Assembly (NCBI GenBank): GCA_036392795.1 | Contig: DASVXH010000014.1 | Span: forward strand, 1 to 59,940 | Reading direction: 5' to 3' | From: JARIHD01 sp036392795 | Lineage (GTDB): Bacteria; Patescibacteriota; Saccharimonadia; Saccharimonadales; UBA4665 | Length of the DNA stretch: 59,940 nucleotides | Shown: piece by piece, positions 8,931 to 17,472 of the stretch | Position numbering within the stretch: position 1 is the stretch's first letter | Layout: the number at the start of each line of letters is the position of its first letter | Position numbers and translations under genes: made by a program | The notes under the pieces: generated by a model | What the model saw: only the letters and a program-made list of their open reading frames with translations | What the model was told of the DNA's origin: nothing | Database searches by the model: none

Positions 8931-9635
8931 ATGACAGATAGTAGTGAAAAGACAGGTCCTATTAATATAGAATATCCCGTAAATTTCCATGAACCGCCTG
9001 CTGGACTAGTGCCAGAAGATATGGTGCCAAAGTCTTCTGTGAGTCATATGAAGCGGCGGCAGGTTCTGGGTATTCTTGCTGCCGGTGCTGTCGGGGGCTC
9101 CGGACTGGTAAGTACCCTTGGATTTGTTGCCGATCGTTTGGGTATCGTACATATTTTGCCTGATGACCATATGCGCACGGTGTCGGATGGCCCTCTATTA
9201 TTTCCGAACTGGTCGGATCAAACCTTTGACGGCGATATTTCCAAGTGGGCACATTTCGCTGGCGATCCCAACGCCAATCTGGTAGATCGCAGCAAGTGGA
9301 AGGCGTGTTTTATGTCGACGCCGCGAAAAGCTTTCGAAGACCAACGTCGCCAGTATGATCAGGCATACGATGCCGTTGCCTGGAACCCGGGAGGTAACAT
9401 GATTAATATTGCTACCCTGCCAAATGGTTTACCTTTTTTGGCACCAGCGTACCGCGATAAGAATAATCTGGTTGCTGGAATGACGCTGGGCCCTGGTGAA
9501 CTGCGCACAACTCCCGGTCTGTGGCTGCCCGATAAAGGCATGTTCGTACCTGCCGCTGCTGGCGCAATTGCGTTGCCGCAGCGAATCAAACAAGAAAACG
9601 TAGCTCAGGAAATGCCTGGCGCGTTCTATATGTAA
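8931..9635 (+). CDS. Membrane-anchored protein with Tat-like N-terminus, function unknown
   Basis: A 234-residue protein starting at ATG 8931, preceded by GTGGAG (8921-8926), ten bases after uvrB and probably cotranscribed with it. A cytoplasmic head of about 40 residues is followed by KRRQVLGILAAGAVGG and a hydrophobic stretch to about residue 65, then a polar, Trp- and Pro-rich outer domain. The twin-arginine pair before a mildly hydrophobic segment resembles a Tat signal, but the consensus is incomplete and a simple type II anchor is equally possible. I recognise no enzymatic motif. The only Cys in the outer part is in WKACFMS, so an iron-sulfur protein is not supported. Confidence 0.7.
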   Translation: MTDSSEKTGPINIEYPVNFHEPPAGLVPEDMVPKSSVSHMKRRQVLGILAAGAVGGSGLVSTLGFVADRLGIVHILPDDHMRTVSDGPLLFPNWSDQTFDGDISKWAHFAGDPNANLVDRSKWKACFMSTPRKAFEDQRRQYDQAYDAVAWNPGGNMINIATLPNGLPFLAPAYRDKNNLVAGMTLGPGELRTTPGLWLPDKGMFVPAAAGAIALPQRIKQENVAQEMPGAFYM

Positions 9636-9666
9636 AAGATAAGTTGGTCTTGACTCACGAGCGCTA

Positions 9667-9694
9667 TTTACGAAATATTAAAAACCTCTATAAT
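9667..9694 (+). promoter_or_regulatory. Promoter of the orphan gene at 9751
   Basis: TTTACG (9667-9672), a 16-base spacer and a perfect TATAAT (9689-9694). The leader of about 50 bases ends in an AAGGAGC ribosome site (9741-9747), so this is one of the minority of leadered units here. Confidence 0.6.
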
Positions 9695-9750
9695 GCAGAT
9701 ACTGAAATTTGTGCTTAGCAAAGCGTTATTTAGTTGGCCCAAGGAGCAAC

Positions 9751-10494
9751 ATGAGCGAGTATTTTATAACACCCGGTACCCCTGAGGGCACTTTTAATAT
9801 TATCCCACGGTCACGACCGCTTCACAGTTTGAGTGAAAAAATACCGGGCTCTGTTGCATCAATGGGGCTTCGGCTAATGGATAGGGTCCTGGCCGTATGC
9901 CTGGATGGCCGCAACCGAACCGTAGAATTGTGCCAAGAGCCGGACGGGGTCGAGCTGGCCTTGCGAGAGGTCATGCCTGCTGAACGTCCCGTTAATTCTC
10001 TCTATTTAACGCAGGATTGGTCCGAAGTAGAAACGCGGGCGTTGGAGGCGCATGCCACTAGTCCTTTTTCGGAAGATAAACGCTTTAACCGCGCTTCGGG
10101 TATGCTAGCCTTGATCGGCGTCGAATCTCAGAGCTATGCCACCGCCAAAGCGACATTAGATGTGGCCGATCGCAGTGATGTTGATGCTGTGCGCTTTTGC
10201 AATATGAATGGTGAATGGTCTGAACCGGTCATATTGGCATGCGGACTGCAAGAAACAGTTCCTATATCTTCTCGCGTACAGTTAAAACGGCAGGGCGTAC
10301 CTCAAAAGGTTATGGGCGTGGCTTTGGATCCGGCTGAATTTGGTGCGACCCATGCCGTTCTTGGTATTATGGCAGATGGCCGTTTTAATGCGCTTCGGAC
10401 CTATCTGCCAGAGGTTGCAACTTTGGATGAGATTAAAACTTGCTTCATCGGCGTGTCCATACTTTTGCCGCCAGAGACTGGGACCGCAGTATAA
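9751..10494 (+). CDS. Orphan protein of unknown function
   Basis: A 247-residue protein with no family I can name. ATG 9751 follows an AAGGAG ribosome site at 9741-9746, better supported than the in-frame GTG 9709. The sequence is soluble, with alternating hydrophobic segments typical of a mixed alpha/beta domain (for example RVLAVCLDGRNRTVEL and HAVLGIMADGRFNAL), and no signal peptide. It ends just before the gatC promoter. A role in the amidotransferase operon is not implied, because gatC has its own promoter. Confidence 0.65.
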   Translation: MSEYFITPGTPEGTFNIIPRSRPLHSLSEKIPGSVASMGLRLMDRVLAVCLDGRNRTVELCQEPDGVELALREVMPAERPVNSLYLTQDWSEVETRALEAHATSPFSEDKRFNRASGMLALIGVESQSYATAKATLDVADRSDVDAVRFCNMNGEWSEPVILACGLQETVPISSRVQLKRQGVPQKVMGVALDPAEFGATHAVLGIMADGRFNALRTYLPEVATLDEIKTCFIGVSILLPPETGTAV

Positions 10495-10498
10495 AATC

Positions 10499-10507
10499 TG
10501 GTATCAT
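10499..10507 (+). promoter_or_regulatory. Extended -10 promoter of the gatC operon
   Basis: TGg followed by TATCAT (10502-10507), nine bases before ATG 10517. The mRNA would start one to three bases before the gatC start codon. Confidence 0.55.
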
Positions 10508-10516
10508 TAGATAAAT

Positions 10517-10810
10517 ATGACACAACTATCACGGGAAGATGTATTGAAATTGGCCCGACTTGCTCGTTTGGATTTGACCGACGAAGAGGTCGAAGTGTAT
10601 CGCAAAGAACTAAGCCAGGTGCTGGACTATGTTGCGCAACTTGATGATGTTGATGTGACGGGACTGGAGCCAACGTCGCAAGTTACTGGATTAAAAAATG
10701 TTATGCGTGAGGATACAATTATTGATTACGGTGTTAGCCCACAAGCACTTCTGCGTCTGGCCCCACAATCTCAAGATGGGCATGTCAAGGTCAAAAGGAT
10801 GATCGGATAA
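10517..10810 (+). CDS. gatC: Asp/Glu-tRNA amidotransferase subunit C
   Basis: A 97-residue GatC, the belt subunit that wraps GatA and GatB in the heterotrimer. The N-terminal LKLARLARLDLTDEEVEVYR and the central YVAQLDDVDVTGLEPTSQV are characteristic, and the C-terminal basic HVKVKRMIG is the usual ending. Its stop TAA overlaps the gatA start (taATG), coupling the two. First gene of gatC-gatA-orphan-gatB. Confidence 0.95.
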   Translation: MTQLSREDVLKLARLARLDLTDEEVEVYRKELSQVLDYVAQLDDVDVTGLEPTSQVTGLKNVMREDTIIDYGVSPQALLRLAPQSQDGHVKVKRMIG

Positions 10811-12228
10811 TGAACTGGCTTTCTATTTCTGAAATTGTCGCCAAGGTTAAACTGGGCGAGCTAAAAGCGGTTGATCTGGTCGAAAAGGCTCTGGCTATCA
10901 TTGCTGAAAAGAGCGATTATCAGGCAATTGTTGCCACCACCGCGGAACGTGCCCGCGAGCGTGCTGCAATGATCGACGCCATGGTCAAGAACGGCGAAGC
11001 AGTTGGTCCGCTGGCCGGCGTCCCGTTTATTGCCAAGGATAACTTTTTGGCGTTCGGCGCCGAAACTACGGCCGCCAGTAATATCCTAAAAGGCTTTGAT
11101 GCACCGTATCAGGCGAGCGCCATCGAACGGCTGGAGTCAGCCGGTGCGATTTGCGTAGCCAAGGCCAATCTGGATGCCTTTGCCCATGGCAGCAGCACCG
11201 AACACAGCGATTTCATGACCACCAAAAATCCGCGCGACAAAACCCGCGTTCCTGGCGGCTCGTCCGGTGGTTCGGCGGCAGCGGTCGCCTTGGAAATGGC
11301 GCCTTTTGCGCTAGGTACTGACACCGGCGGTTCGGTTCGCCAGCCGGCCAGTTTTTCGGGCGTGGTTGGCTACAAACCTACCTATGGACTAATTTCACGT
11401 TCAGGCGTGGTGGCAATGGCCAGTAGTACAGACACTATTGGCACGCTAACGCGAACCGTTGACGACCTGGCTGTGGTTGTAGATGTACTGGCTGGCACCG
11501 ACCCCTTAGACAGCACCACTATTTCACGCGACGACGTGCCCTATATCGATCTGCCTACGGATATTGCCGGCAAAAAGATCGGTGTTATAAAGGAATTTAT
11601 GGCCGAAGGCGTAGATCCTGGCGTCCGCTCCCAAATCCAAAAGGCTATTGATACACTAGAATCTGCCGGCGCAGACATTCAGGAAATTAGTATCCCGTCG
11701 TTGCCACTAGCCCTGGCCGTCTATTATATTGTAGTGCCGGCCGAAATTAGCAGCAATCTTAGTCGTTACGACGGCCAACGATTTGCGTTTAGTGCTGACA
11801 ATGCCGCAGATCTAGAGCAAAGCTACAGCAAAACCCGCGCCTTAGGATTTGGCGCCGAAGCCAAGCGCCGTATTATGATTGGCACGTATGTGTTAAGTAG
11901 TGGCTACTACGATGCCTACTACCGCAAGGCTCAAACGGTACGCACCAAACTCATCAATGAATTTAACGACGCTTTTCGGACTGTTGATTTTTTGGTTGGC
12001 CCAACGGCGCCAACCACTGCCTTTAAAATAGGGGAAAACGCCAATGATCCGCTGCAAATGTATTTGGCAGATGCCATGACTGTAGGGCAGAGCCTGGTTG
12101 GTATCCCGGCTATTGTAGTGCCGGCGGGCGAAAGCAATGGACTGCCTGTAGGGCTGCAAATAATGGCACCTGCCCGGGCTGACCGTCAGCTACTGGGCAT
12201 TGCTAAGGTTACGGAGAAATTACTATGA
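10810..12228 (+). CDS. gatA: Asp/Glu-tRNA amidotransferase subunit A
   Basis: A 472-residue amidase-signature enzyme that releases ammonia from glutamine for amidation of misacylated Glu-tRNA(Gln) and/or Asp-tRNA(Asn). The catalytic Ser-cisSer-Lys set is visible: the lysine in GVPFIAKDNF (about residue 77) and the serines in RVPGGSSGGSAAAVALEMA and GTDTGGSVRQPASF. Full length. Coupled to gatC by a one-base overlap and to the next small gene by its TGA stop inside ATGATG (12225-12230). The organism probably makes Gln-tRNA and/or Asn-tRNA indirectly. Confidence 0.97.
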   Translation: MNWLSISEIVAKVKLGELKAVDLVEKALAIIAEKSDYQAIVATTAERARERAAMIDAMVKNGEAVGPLAGVPFIAKDNFLAFGAETTAASNILKGFDAPYQASAIERLESAGAICVAKANLDAFAHGSSTEHSDFMTTKNPRDKTRVPGGSSGGSAAAVALEMAPFALGTDTGGSVRQPASFSGVVGYKPTYGLISRSGVVAMASSTDTIGTLTRTVDDLAVVVDVLAGTDPLDSTTISRDDVPYIDLPTDIAGKKIGVIKEFMAEGVDPGVRSQIQKAIDTLESAGADIQEISIPSLPLALAVYYIVVPAEISSNLSRYDGQRFAFSADNAADLEQSYSKTRALGFGAEAKRRIMIGTYVLSSGYYDAYYRKAQTVRTKLINEFNDAFRTVDFLVGPTAPTTAFKIGENANDPLQMYLADAMTVGQSLVGIPAIVVPAGESNGLPVGLQIMAPARADRQLLGIAKVTEKLL

Positions 12229-12647
12229 TGACGCAGTTACTAATCGGCGGCGGGGCTGCAATTGCGCTGGCCGGTATCATTTTTGTAATAATCCGACTGC
12301 GCCGTAGGCCACGTAAACTGAAAACGAATGTGTTTCAGGATCGCTGGAACGATCTCCAAAAAATGTGCGCCGATAAAACTACCTGGCCTGATGCTCTGAT
12401 CGCTGCCGACAAATTGCTGGACGAAGCGCTTAGAAAAAGTCGCTTCAGCGGCAAAACTATGGGCGAGCGCCTTACTAAAGCCCAACGCCAACTGACCAAT
12501 AATGAAGCCGTTTGGTTCGGCCATAAGCTGCGTAGCAAGGTCGAGACCGCTCCCGACACTAAGCTTAAAGAATCCGAAGTTAAGCAGGCTCTGATGGGTA
12601 TTCGTCAGGCACTAAAAGATTTAGGAGCTTTTCCTGATGGCAAATAA
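12225..12647 (+). CDS. Small membrane-anchored protein inside the gatCAB operon
   Basis: A 140-residue protein with one N-terminal transmembrane helix (about residues 4-24, AAIALAGIIFVIIRLRRRPRK, inside-positive) and a helical cytoplasmic domain containing WPDALIAADKLLDEALRKS and GKTMGERLTKAQRQL. This W-x-x-A-x-x-x-A-D-x-L-L-D pattern occurs in uncharacterised CPR membrane proteins; I cannot assign a function. It overlaps gatA by 4 bases and gatB by 11, so it is translated within the amidotransferase operon. Whether it tethers GatCAB to the membrane or is a passenger is unknown. Confidence 0.85.
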   Translation: MMTQLLIGGGAAIALAGIIFVIIRLRRRPRKLKTNVFQDRWNDLQKMCADKTTWPDALIAADKLLDEALRKSRFSGKTMGERLTKAQRQLTNNEAVWFGHKLRSKVETAPDTKLKESEVKQALMGIRQALKDLGAFPDGK

Positions 12648-14124
12648 TACAGTTAGTCAGGATATTCGGAGTCAATATACGGTAACAATCGGCATCGAGT
12701 GTCACGTGCAATTCAAAACCGAAACCAAATTGTTCGCCGGTGTGGCCAACGATGCACGCGAGGCTGCGCCGAATACCCTGATCAGCCACATTTGTTTCGG
12801 GTTGCCCGGCGCGCTGCCAGTACTCAATAAAGAAGCGGTGCATCTAGGCATCAAGGCGGCATTTGCTCTCGGCACTCGCCCGCAAAAGTACAGCGCCTTT
12901 GACCGCAAGCACTATTTTTACCCCGATCTGCCACTGGGCTACCAAATAACACAGTTTACCCACCCCATCATTCGAGACGGCTCAATTACCGTTGATGTCG
13001 ATGGCGAACCAAAGACCGTCCGCATTCACGAAGCTCACTTAGAGGCCGATGCAGGCAAAAGTACCCACCCGGCCGGCACCAATTACAGTTTGGTGGATCT
13101 TAACCGTGCCGGAACGCCACTGCTGGAGATCGTTTCCGAACCCGACATGCATAGCGCCGCCGAAGCCAAGGCCTATGTTAAAGAGCTATATCTACGTATG
13201 CGTTACGCTGATGTATCGGACTGTAACCTCTATTATGGCAATATGCGTTTTGATGTAAACGTGAGCGTTAGCAAGACCGACCAACTGGGAACGCGCACTG
13301 AAACCAAGAATCTTAATTCGTTCAAGGCCGTTGAAAAAGCCGTCGAATACGAAGTAAATCGTCAAATTAGCGAACTAGAAAAAGGCAATGTCATCACCCA
13401 GGAGACTCGCGGCTGGGACGATGCCAAGCAGATTACATTTAGCCAACGTAGCAAAGAAGACGCGCACGACTATCGTTATTTCCCAGACCCCGATCTACCC
13501 CCGGTCGAACTGGACGACGCCCTGATAGACGCTGTGGCTGGCGAAATGCCTACCATGCCCGACGAATGGCGAGAGCGCCTAAGTGGCCTAGGCCTGAGTC
13601 GATCACAAACTGACAGCTTACTAGAAGGTGAATTGGATAGTGTAGAAGTTAACTACCTGTCACTCATCCAGGAAGTAAGTGGCGACAAAGATTTTTCCAA
13701 GACGCTAGCCAATTGGTTTATAAATCTGGAAATGCCGCTGCGGGCCGACGAAACGGCAACCATTGGCAATTTGACCAATCAAGGTCGCTTGCGTATGTAT
13801 CGCTTGGTCTATGATCTGGTTAAAGCTAACAAACTTAGTTCTTCTAATGCGAAAGTACTACTAACTAAACTATTGGCCGGATCAGAAGTCCAAGATATCG
13901 AGGGTTATGCCAAGCAGTATAATCTTATCCAGGAGTCCGACGAAAGCGAGCTGGCCAAGGTAGTCGCCAAGGTTCTGGAAGAAAATCCTAAAGCCGCAGC
14001 CGACGTCAAGTCCGGCGAGATGAAGGCTATTGGTTTTTTGGTGGGTCAGGTCATGAAACACACTCAAGGCCGCGCCAATCCTGGCGTCGTCCAGCAAATT
14101 ATAAAAACCCAGCTGGGCTTATAG
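12637..14124 (+). CDS. gatB: Asp/Glu-tRNA amidotransferase subunit B
   Basis: A 495-residue GatB, the tRNA-binding kinase-like subunit that activates the misacylated residue. Signatures: IGIECHVQFKTETKLF (about 18-33), CFGLPGALPVLNKEAV, DRKHYFYPDLPLGYQITQF, DLNRAGTPLLEIVSEPDM and FRYFPDPDLPP-like YRYFPDPDLPP. The C-terminal 130 residues form the helical and YqeY-like tail, ending GRANPGVVQQIIKTQL. The AGGAG at 12622-12626 is its ribosome site within the preceding gene. Last gene of the gat operon. Confidence 0.97.
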   Translation: MANNTVSQDIRSQYTVTIGIECHVQFKTETKLFAGVANDAREAAPNTLISHICFGLPGALPVLNKEAVHLGIKAAFALGTRPQKYSAFDRKHYFYPDLPLGYQITQFTHPIIRDGSITVDVDGEPKTVRIHEAHLEADAGKSTHPAGTNYSLVDLNRAGTPLLEIVSEPDMHSAAEAKAYVKELYLRMRYADVSDCNLYYGNMRFDVNVSVSKTDQLGTRTETKNLNSFKAVEKAVEYEVNRQISELEKGNVITQETRGWDDAKQITFSQRSKEDAHDYRYFPDPDLPPVELDDALIDAVAGEMPTMPDEWRERLSGLGLSRSQTDSLLEGELDSVEVNYLSLIQEVSGDKDFSKTLANWFINLEMPLRADETATIGNLTNQGRLRMYRLVYDLVKANKLSSSNAKVLLTKLLAGSEVQDIEGYAKQYNLIQESDESELAKVVAKVLEENPKAAADVKSGEMKAIGFLVGQVMKHTQGRANPGVVQQIIKTQLGL

Positions 14125-14165
14125 GTATGTCTCTATAGTAAGTGCTTTAAGAGAGGGTATTTCAG

Positions 14166-14714
14166 ATGAAGCCATGGAAACGAATCGAACCAACTACTGT
14201 TGATCGTATCGGTTGGCGTACCGTAGTGACAAAAACTTTTGTCGATAACAGGGGCGATCAGAACGAGTATGGAGCCTTTGGGGCTGAAAACTCCCGCAAT
14301 GCAGCTGTTATCGCGATTACCGAAGATAATCGAGTTCTGGTGGCTCGCCAGTTTCGGATAGGCCCCGAAAAGATTATGGAGGAACTGCCAGGCGGTGGTG
14401 TAGATACAGACGAAGACCCACAAGATGCAGCCCTCCGTGAGCTATTGGAAGAGACGGGTTATCGGCCATCCAACATAGAGTATTTGGGTGAACACCACAA
14501 GGATGCTTACATGAATTCGACATGGCATTACTACCTTGCCACTGGTTGTCAGAAAATAGGCGGGCAGCAAAATCTGGATGAAACAGAAGACATAGATATC
14601 GACCTGATACCTATAAGCCAGCTGCTGCACAATGCTACGCACGACAAAATGACCGACGCCGTTGCCGTGTTAATGGCGTACGAAAAGCTTAAAAAGCTGG
14701 AGGAAAAAACATGA
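14166..14714 (+). CDS. Nudix hydrolase, ADP-sugar pyrophosphatase type
   Basis: A 182-residue Nudix protein with the box GGGVDTDEDPQDAALRELLE then ETGY (about residues 76-99), which fits GX5EX7REUXEEXGU; the two Glu residues of REXXEE bind metal. The length, the upstream RQFRIGPEKIMEELPGG and the proline-containing start of the box resemble ADP-ribose/NDP-sugar pyrophosphatases rather than MutT. The GAGAGGG at 14151-14157 is the ribosome site. The 4-base overlap with galU (ATG 14711, TGA 14712) suggests a nucleotide-sugar context. Confidence 0.88.
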   Translation: MKPWKRIEPTTVDRIGWRTVVTKTFVDNRGDQNEYGAFGAENSRNAAVIAITEDNRVLVARQFRIGPEKIMEELPGGGVDTDEDPQDAALRELLEETGYRPSNIEYLGEHHKDAYMNSTWHYYLATGCQKIGGQQNLDETEDIDIDLIPISQLLHNATHDKMTDAVAVLMAYEKLKKLEEKT

Positions 14715-15622
14715 ATCGCAAGAGACCAACAAAAGCCGTAATTGCCGCAGCCGGTTTTGGTACGCGTTTTTTACCACAGACCAAAGCCATGCCAAAAGAA
14801 ATGCTGCCGCTCGTCGACAAACCTGTTATTCAATTTATTGTCGAAGAGCTGGTCGAGGCCGGTATCAAAGACATCATTATTGTTACCGGCTACAGCAAAC
14901 GCAGTATCGAAGACCATTTTGACACACCAAACGAAGACCTGCTAAACAATCTGCGCGCCGGCGGTCCCAAAAAGGCTCACTACATAGAAGAAATCGAGAA
15001 AATTTCGGATATGGCCAACTTTGCTTATGTTCGCCAAAAAGGGCCGTACGGAACCGGCACGCCGGTAATGAACGCTGCACACCTGATCGGCGACGAACCA
15101 TTTATCTACACCTACGCCGATGATCTTATGGTGGCAACCCCCAACTGCTTCAAACAAATGATCGATCTGTACGAAGAATTGGGCGGTGGCATTTTTCCTT
15201 GTATAAAAGTGCACGAAGATGTTGAATTTGACCGATACGGCATTTTGGGCGGCGAACAGCTGCGCGATGATGTATTGAAAATGACCAGTATCATAGAAAA
15301 ACCCGGTCGCGCCGCAGCTCCGTCTAACTTTGCCAGTGTGGGCGGCAGTTTACTGACGCCTGATATCTTTCCCTATCTAGAGAAAGGTCTGGCAAACCTA
15401 AAAGATGGCCAGGAGTTTCATATAACAGACTGCGTTATCGAACCCATGCTGCGCGACGGCCTGCCTTTTTATGGCTGCGAAATTCAAAACAATACTCGTT
15501 ACGACACTGGTACTGTTATGGAGTACCTAAAAACGGTGGTTAATTTTGCCCTAAAGCGCGACGACATTGGCGCTGAATTCCGCGCGTACCTAAAAAAACT
15601 GGTCGACGAATTAGGCGAATAA
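14711..15622 (+). CDS. galU: UTP-glucose-1-phosphate uridylyltransferase
   Basis: A 303-residue nucleotidyltransferase making UDP-glucose from UTP and glucose-1-phosphate. The N-terminal AAGFGTRFLPQTKAMPKEML (about residues 11-30) contains the nucleotide-binding GxGTRxxPxTK and the KEMLP motif, followed by VDKPVIQFIVEELVEAGI, the YADDLMV metal site and IIEKPGR. Full length for bacterial GalU. A GGAGG site overlaps the end of the Nudix gene, coupling both. UDP-glucose would feed surface polysaccharide synthesis. Confidence 0.95.
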   Translation: MNRKRPTKAVIAAAGFGTRFLPQTKAMPKEMLPLVDKPVIQFIVEELVEAGIKDIIIVTGYSKRSIEDHFDTPNEDLLNNLRAGGPKKAHYIEEIEKISDMANFAYVRQKGPYGTGTPVMNAAHLIGDEPFIYTYADDLMVATPNCFKQMIDLYEELGGGIFPCIKVHEDVEFDRYGILGGEQLRDDVLKMTSIIEKPGRAAAPSNFASVGGSLLTPDIFPYLEKGLANLKDGQEFHITDCVIEPMLRDGLPFYGCEIQNNTRYDTGTVMEYLKTVVNFALKRDDIGAEFRAYLKKLVDELGE

Positions 15623-15657
15623 CCTAAACTGTTTACGTATAATTTGCCGGCGTGCTG

Positions 15658-15663
15658 TATACT
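15658..15663 (+). promoter_or_regulatory. -10 box (TATACT), leaderless start at 15671
   Basis: TATACT ends seven bases before ATG 15671. A second box TATAAT lies 20 bases upstream (15638-15643) and may serve an alternative start. Confidence 0.5.
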
Positions 15664-15670
15664 ACTAAGT

Positions 15671-15943
15671 ATGGAATTAAGTACAGCTCAACAAATCCTT
15701 GTCGTCATCCTCTCGACGGCGCTCGCAATCTTTCTGATATTGGCCATTGTTATTGCTGCAATGATTATACGTCTGCTGACGCAGTTGCGGCGCGTGGCCG
15801 ACAAAGCCGAAAACATTGTTAAGTCCGCCGAGAACGTGGGTCAAGTTATCAAAAATGTTGTTACGCCAGTGACGGTTTTGCGTTTTGGACGATCAGTATT
15901 CGATTTGGTTAGCAAACACGCTGCCAGGTCCAAGGATAAATAA
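15671..15943 (+). CDS. Small membrane protein, YtxG/DUF948-like
   Basis: A 90-residue protein with one long transmembrane helix (about 8-32, ILVVILSTALAIFLILAIVI) followed by an amphipathic helix RRVADKAENIVKSAENVGQV, as in DUF948 proteins such as Bacillus YtxG. It lies 14 bases upstream of a YtxH-like gene, the same pairing as ytxG-ytxH in Firmicutes, which supports both calls. ATG 15671 is chosen because it is seven bases from a -10 box. Function is unknown; the Bacillus pair belongs to the general stress response. Confidence 0.75.
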   Translation: MELSTAQQILVVILSTALAIFLILAIVIAAMIIRLLTQLRRVADKAENIVKSAENVGQVIKNVVTPVTVLRFGRSVFDLVSKHAARSKDK

Positions 15944-15957
15944 GGTAAGGAGTTTTT

Positions 15958-16359
15958 ATGAGTAAATCTGCTAAACGTTGGGCGATTGGAACCTTAATTG
16001 CGGCCGCCGCTGGCTATGTGGCCGGTATTTTGACTGCGCCAAAAAGCGGTAAAGAGACCCGCAAGGATATTAAAGACGCCGCCGAGCAAGGCATGGCTGA
16101 AGCCGAAAAACAACTCAAAAAATTGCACACACAAATGAATGATGTACTGGCTCAGGCTAAGGAAAAAGTTTTGACCTTGCGTGGCGTAGCACAAAAAGAA
16201 CTACAAATGGCCATCGACCGTACAAGTGCCGCCAAAGAAAAAGCCCGCGAACTTTTGAGCTCTTTGCACGAAGGCGACGCCAATGACAAAGACCTAAAAA
16301 AAGCCATTCAGGAAGCCAATAAGGCTCTTGACCACTTAAAGCGTTACGTCCAGAAATAG
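15958..16359 (+). CDS. YtxH-domain protein
   Basis: A 133-residue protein beginning with the YtxH signature: a short membrane segment WAIGTLIAAAAGYVAGILTA directly followed by PKSGKETRKDI (about residues 8-38). The rest is a long charged helical region, probably coiled coil. The AAGGAG site at 15945-15950 gives a well-spaced start. Paired with the DUF948-like gene before it. In Bacillus, YtxH-type proteins are stress-induced envelope proteins with no known activity. Confidence 0.85.
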   Translation: MSKSAKRWAIGTLIAAAAGYVAGILTAPKSGKETRKDIKDAAEQGMAEAEKQLKKLHTQMNDVLAQAKEKVLTLRGVAQKELQMAIDRTSAAKEKARELLSSLHEGDANDKDLKKAIQEANKALDHLKRYVQK

Positions 16360-16398
16360 CTTTTCCGGTAGTACTGTCATAAGCAGTAAGAATTCCCA

Positions 16399-16420
16399 CA
16401 GCAGGTTCTCAGACCTGCTG
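16399..16420 (+). terminator. Hairpin between the YtxH gene and the next promoter
   Basis: A perfect 8-bp stem CAGCAGGT/ACCTGCTG with a 6-base loop. It directly abuts the next -10 box (TATTCT, 16421-16426). The following run TATTCTT is only moderately T-rich, so it may be a weak terminator, an operator, or both. Confidence 0.45.
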
Positions 16421-16426
16421 TATTCT
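16421..16426 (+). promoter_or_regulatory. -10 box (TATTCT), leaderless start at 16433
   Basis: TATTCT is preceded directly by TG and sits six bases before ATG 16433, so the mRNA should begin at the start codon. The palindrome 16399-16420 fills the region between -35 and -10. Confidence 0.5.
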
Positions 16427-16432
16427 TAGGTG

Positions 16433-17440
16433 ATGATTACACCACAAGCGCCTATCCAGCAACCCGGTAACTTTCAAATGCAACATGTGCAGCGAATCTC
16501 AGATTCGGCGCTAGAAAGCCTATGGCAGCGCAACGACGGCGAAGGTGCGCTTGTTAAAAAAATCGTGCTCAATCACTTGATTAACCAGTCTTTGCAAGAG
16601 CTCGAGGCCAAACACGTTCTAGCCGGTGTACAGATTTTGGACCTGCACAACAATAAGTTGCTAGTACAACACGACGCTGCAACGAAGCATTTTGCCGCCA
16701 GTATCAACAAATTGCCTATCGCACTGCTCATTTTGCAGGACCTTCGCGAAGGTACATTAACAATGAATCAGACCATCACCTGGCAGGCCAGCGATGTACG
16801 TGCCGGTTATGGGGTACTGGATCAACCCGGCGCGCCGCTGCAGGCAAGTCTAAAGGAGGTGATTTTTGACCTCTTGAACCGATCGGGCAATACTGCCACG
16901 CGTATTTTGGTTAATCAGGGCATGGGCGGTGCCGCTGCCGTAAACGATCGCTGGGCACAAATATCGCAACTTTCTAACACAAGATTGCAGCCGCTTGACG
17001 CCAACCGATTCTATCTTGGCAATAGTACGCCGGCCGATGCTATGTGGGCACTTACTATGTTGATGAAGAATCAGGACGCGCCAGCTATATTTATGAAAAA
17101 TGCCATGCAGACAAATATCTTTACCGATATGGGTACGCGCAGCCAGCTTTCTGGCGGCGATTACGTTGTGCTGGTAAATAAAATAGGTATTTTGGATGAC
17201 GTCGACGGCAATAACCGCCACGATGTAGGCATTATATATAATCTTAAAACCAAAAAGTCGTACGGGTACTCGTTCTTTACGACGTCACCTTATGACGACC
17301 CAGAAGCCACTCCGGCTGCCGATCAGGCCCTCAAGGACATGGGTCGTTACACACTCCGTTACGCTGGCGATAAAAAGAAAAGCAATCAGCAGGTGCGCAT
17401 GCAACAAACCATACCCACCGAAAAGCGCACACTCTACTAG
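16433..17440 (+). CDS. Class A beta-lactamase-fold serine hydrolase
   Basis: A 335-residue protein with the three active-site motifs of the penicillin-recognising superfamily: SINK (S90-K93), SGN (151-153) and KIG (250-252, where KTG is usual). This matches the beta-lactamase-like family that hydrolyses or binds peptidoglycan-type substrates. It lacks an N-terminal signal peptide or membrane helix, which is unusual because substrates lie outside the membrane; I see no upstream in-frame extension that could supply one, since the promoter abuts the start. I would not call it an antibiotic-resistance gene without a catalytic Glu166 equivalent. Confidence 0.8.
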   Translation: MITPQAPIQQPGNFQMQHVQRISDSALESLWQRNDGEGALVKKIVLNHLINQSLQELEAKHVLAGVQILDLHNNKLLVQHDAATKHFAASINKLPIALLILQDLREGTLTMNQTITWQASDVRAGYGVLDQPGAPLQASLKEVIFDLLNRSGNTATRILVNQGMGGAAAVNDRWAQISQLSNTRLQPLDANRFYLGNSTPADAMWALTMLMKNQDAPAIFMKNAMQTNIFTDMGTRSQLSGGDYVVLVNKIGILDDVDGNNRHDVGIIYNLKTKKSYGYSFFTTSPYDDPEATPAADQALKDMGRYTLRYAGDKKKSNQQVRMQQTIPTEKRTLY

Positions 17441-17472
17441 TCGTCTGTTTTCCGTAAAATGCTGTGTTGTAA

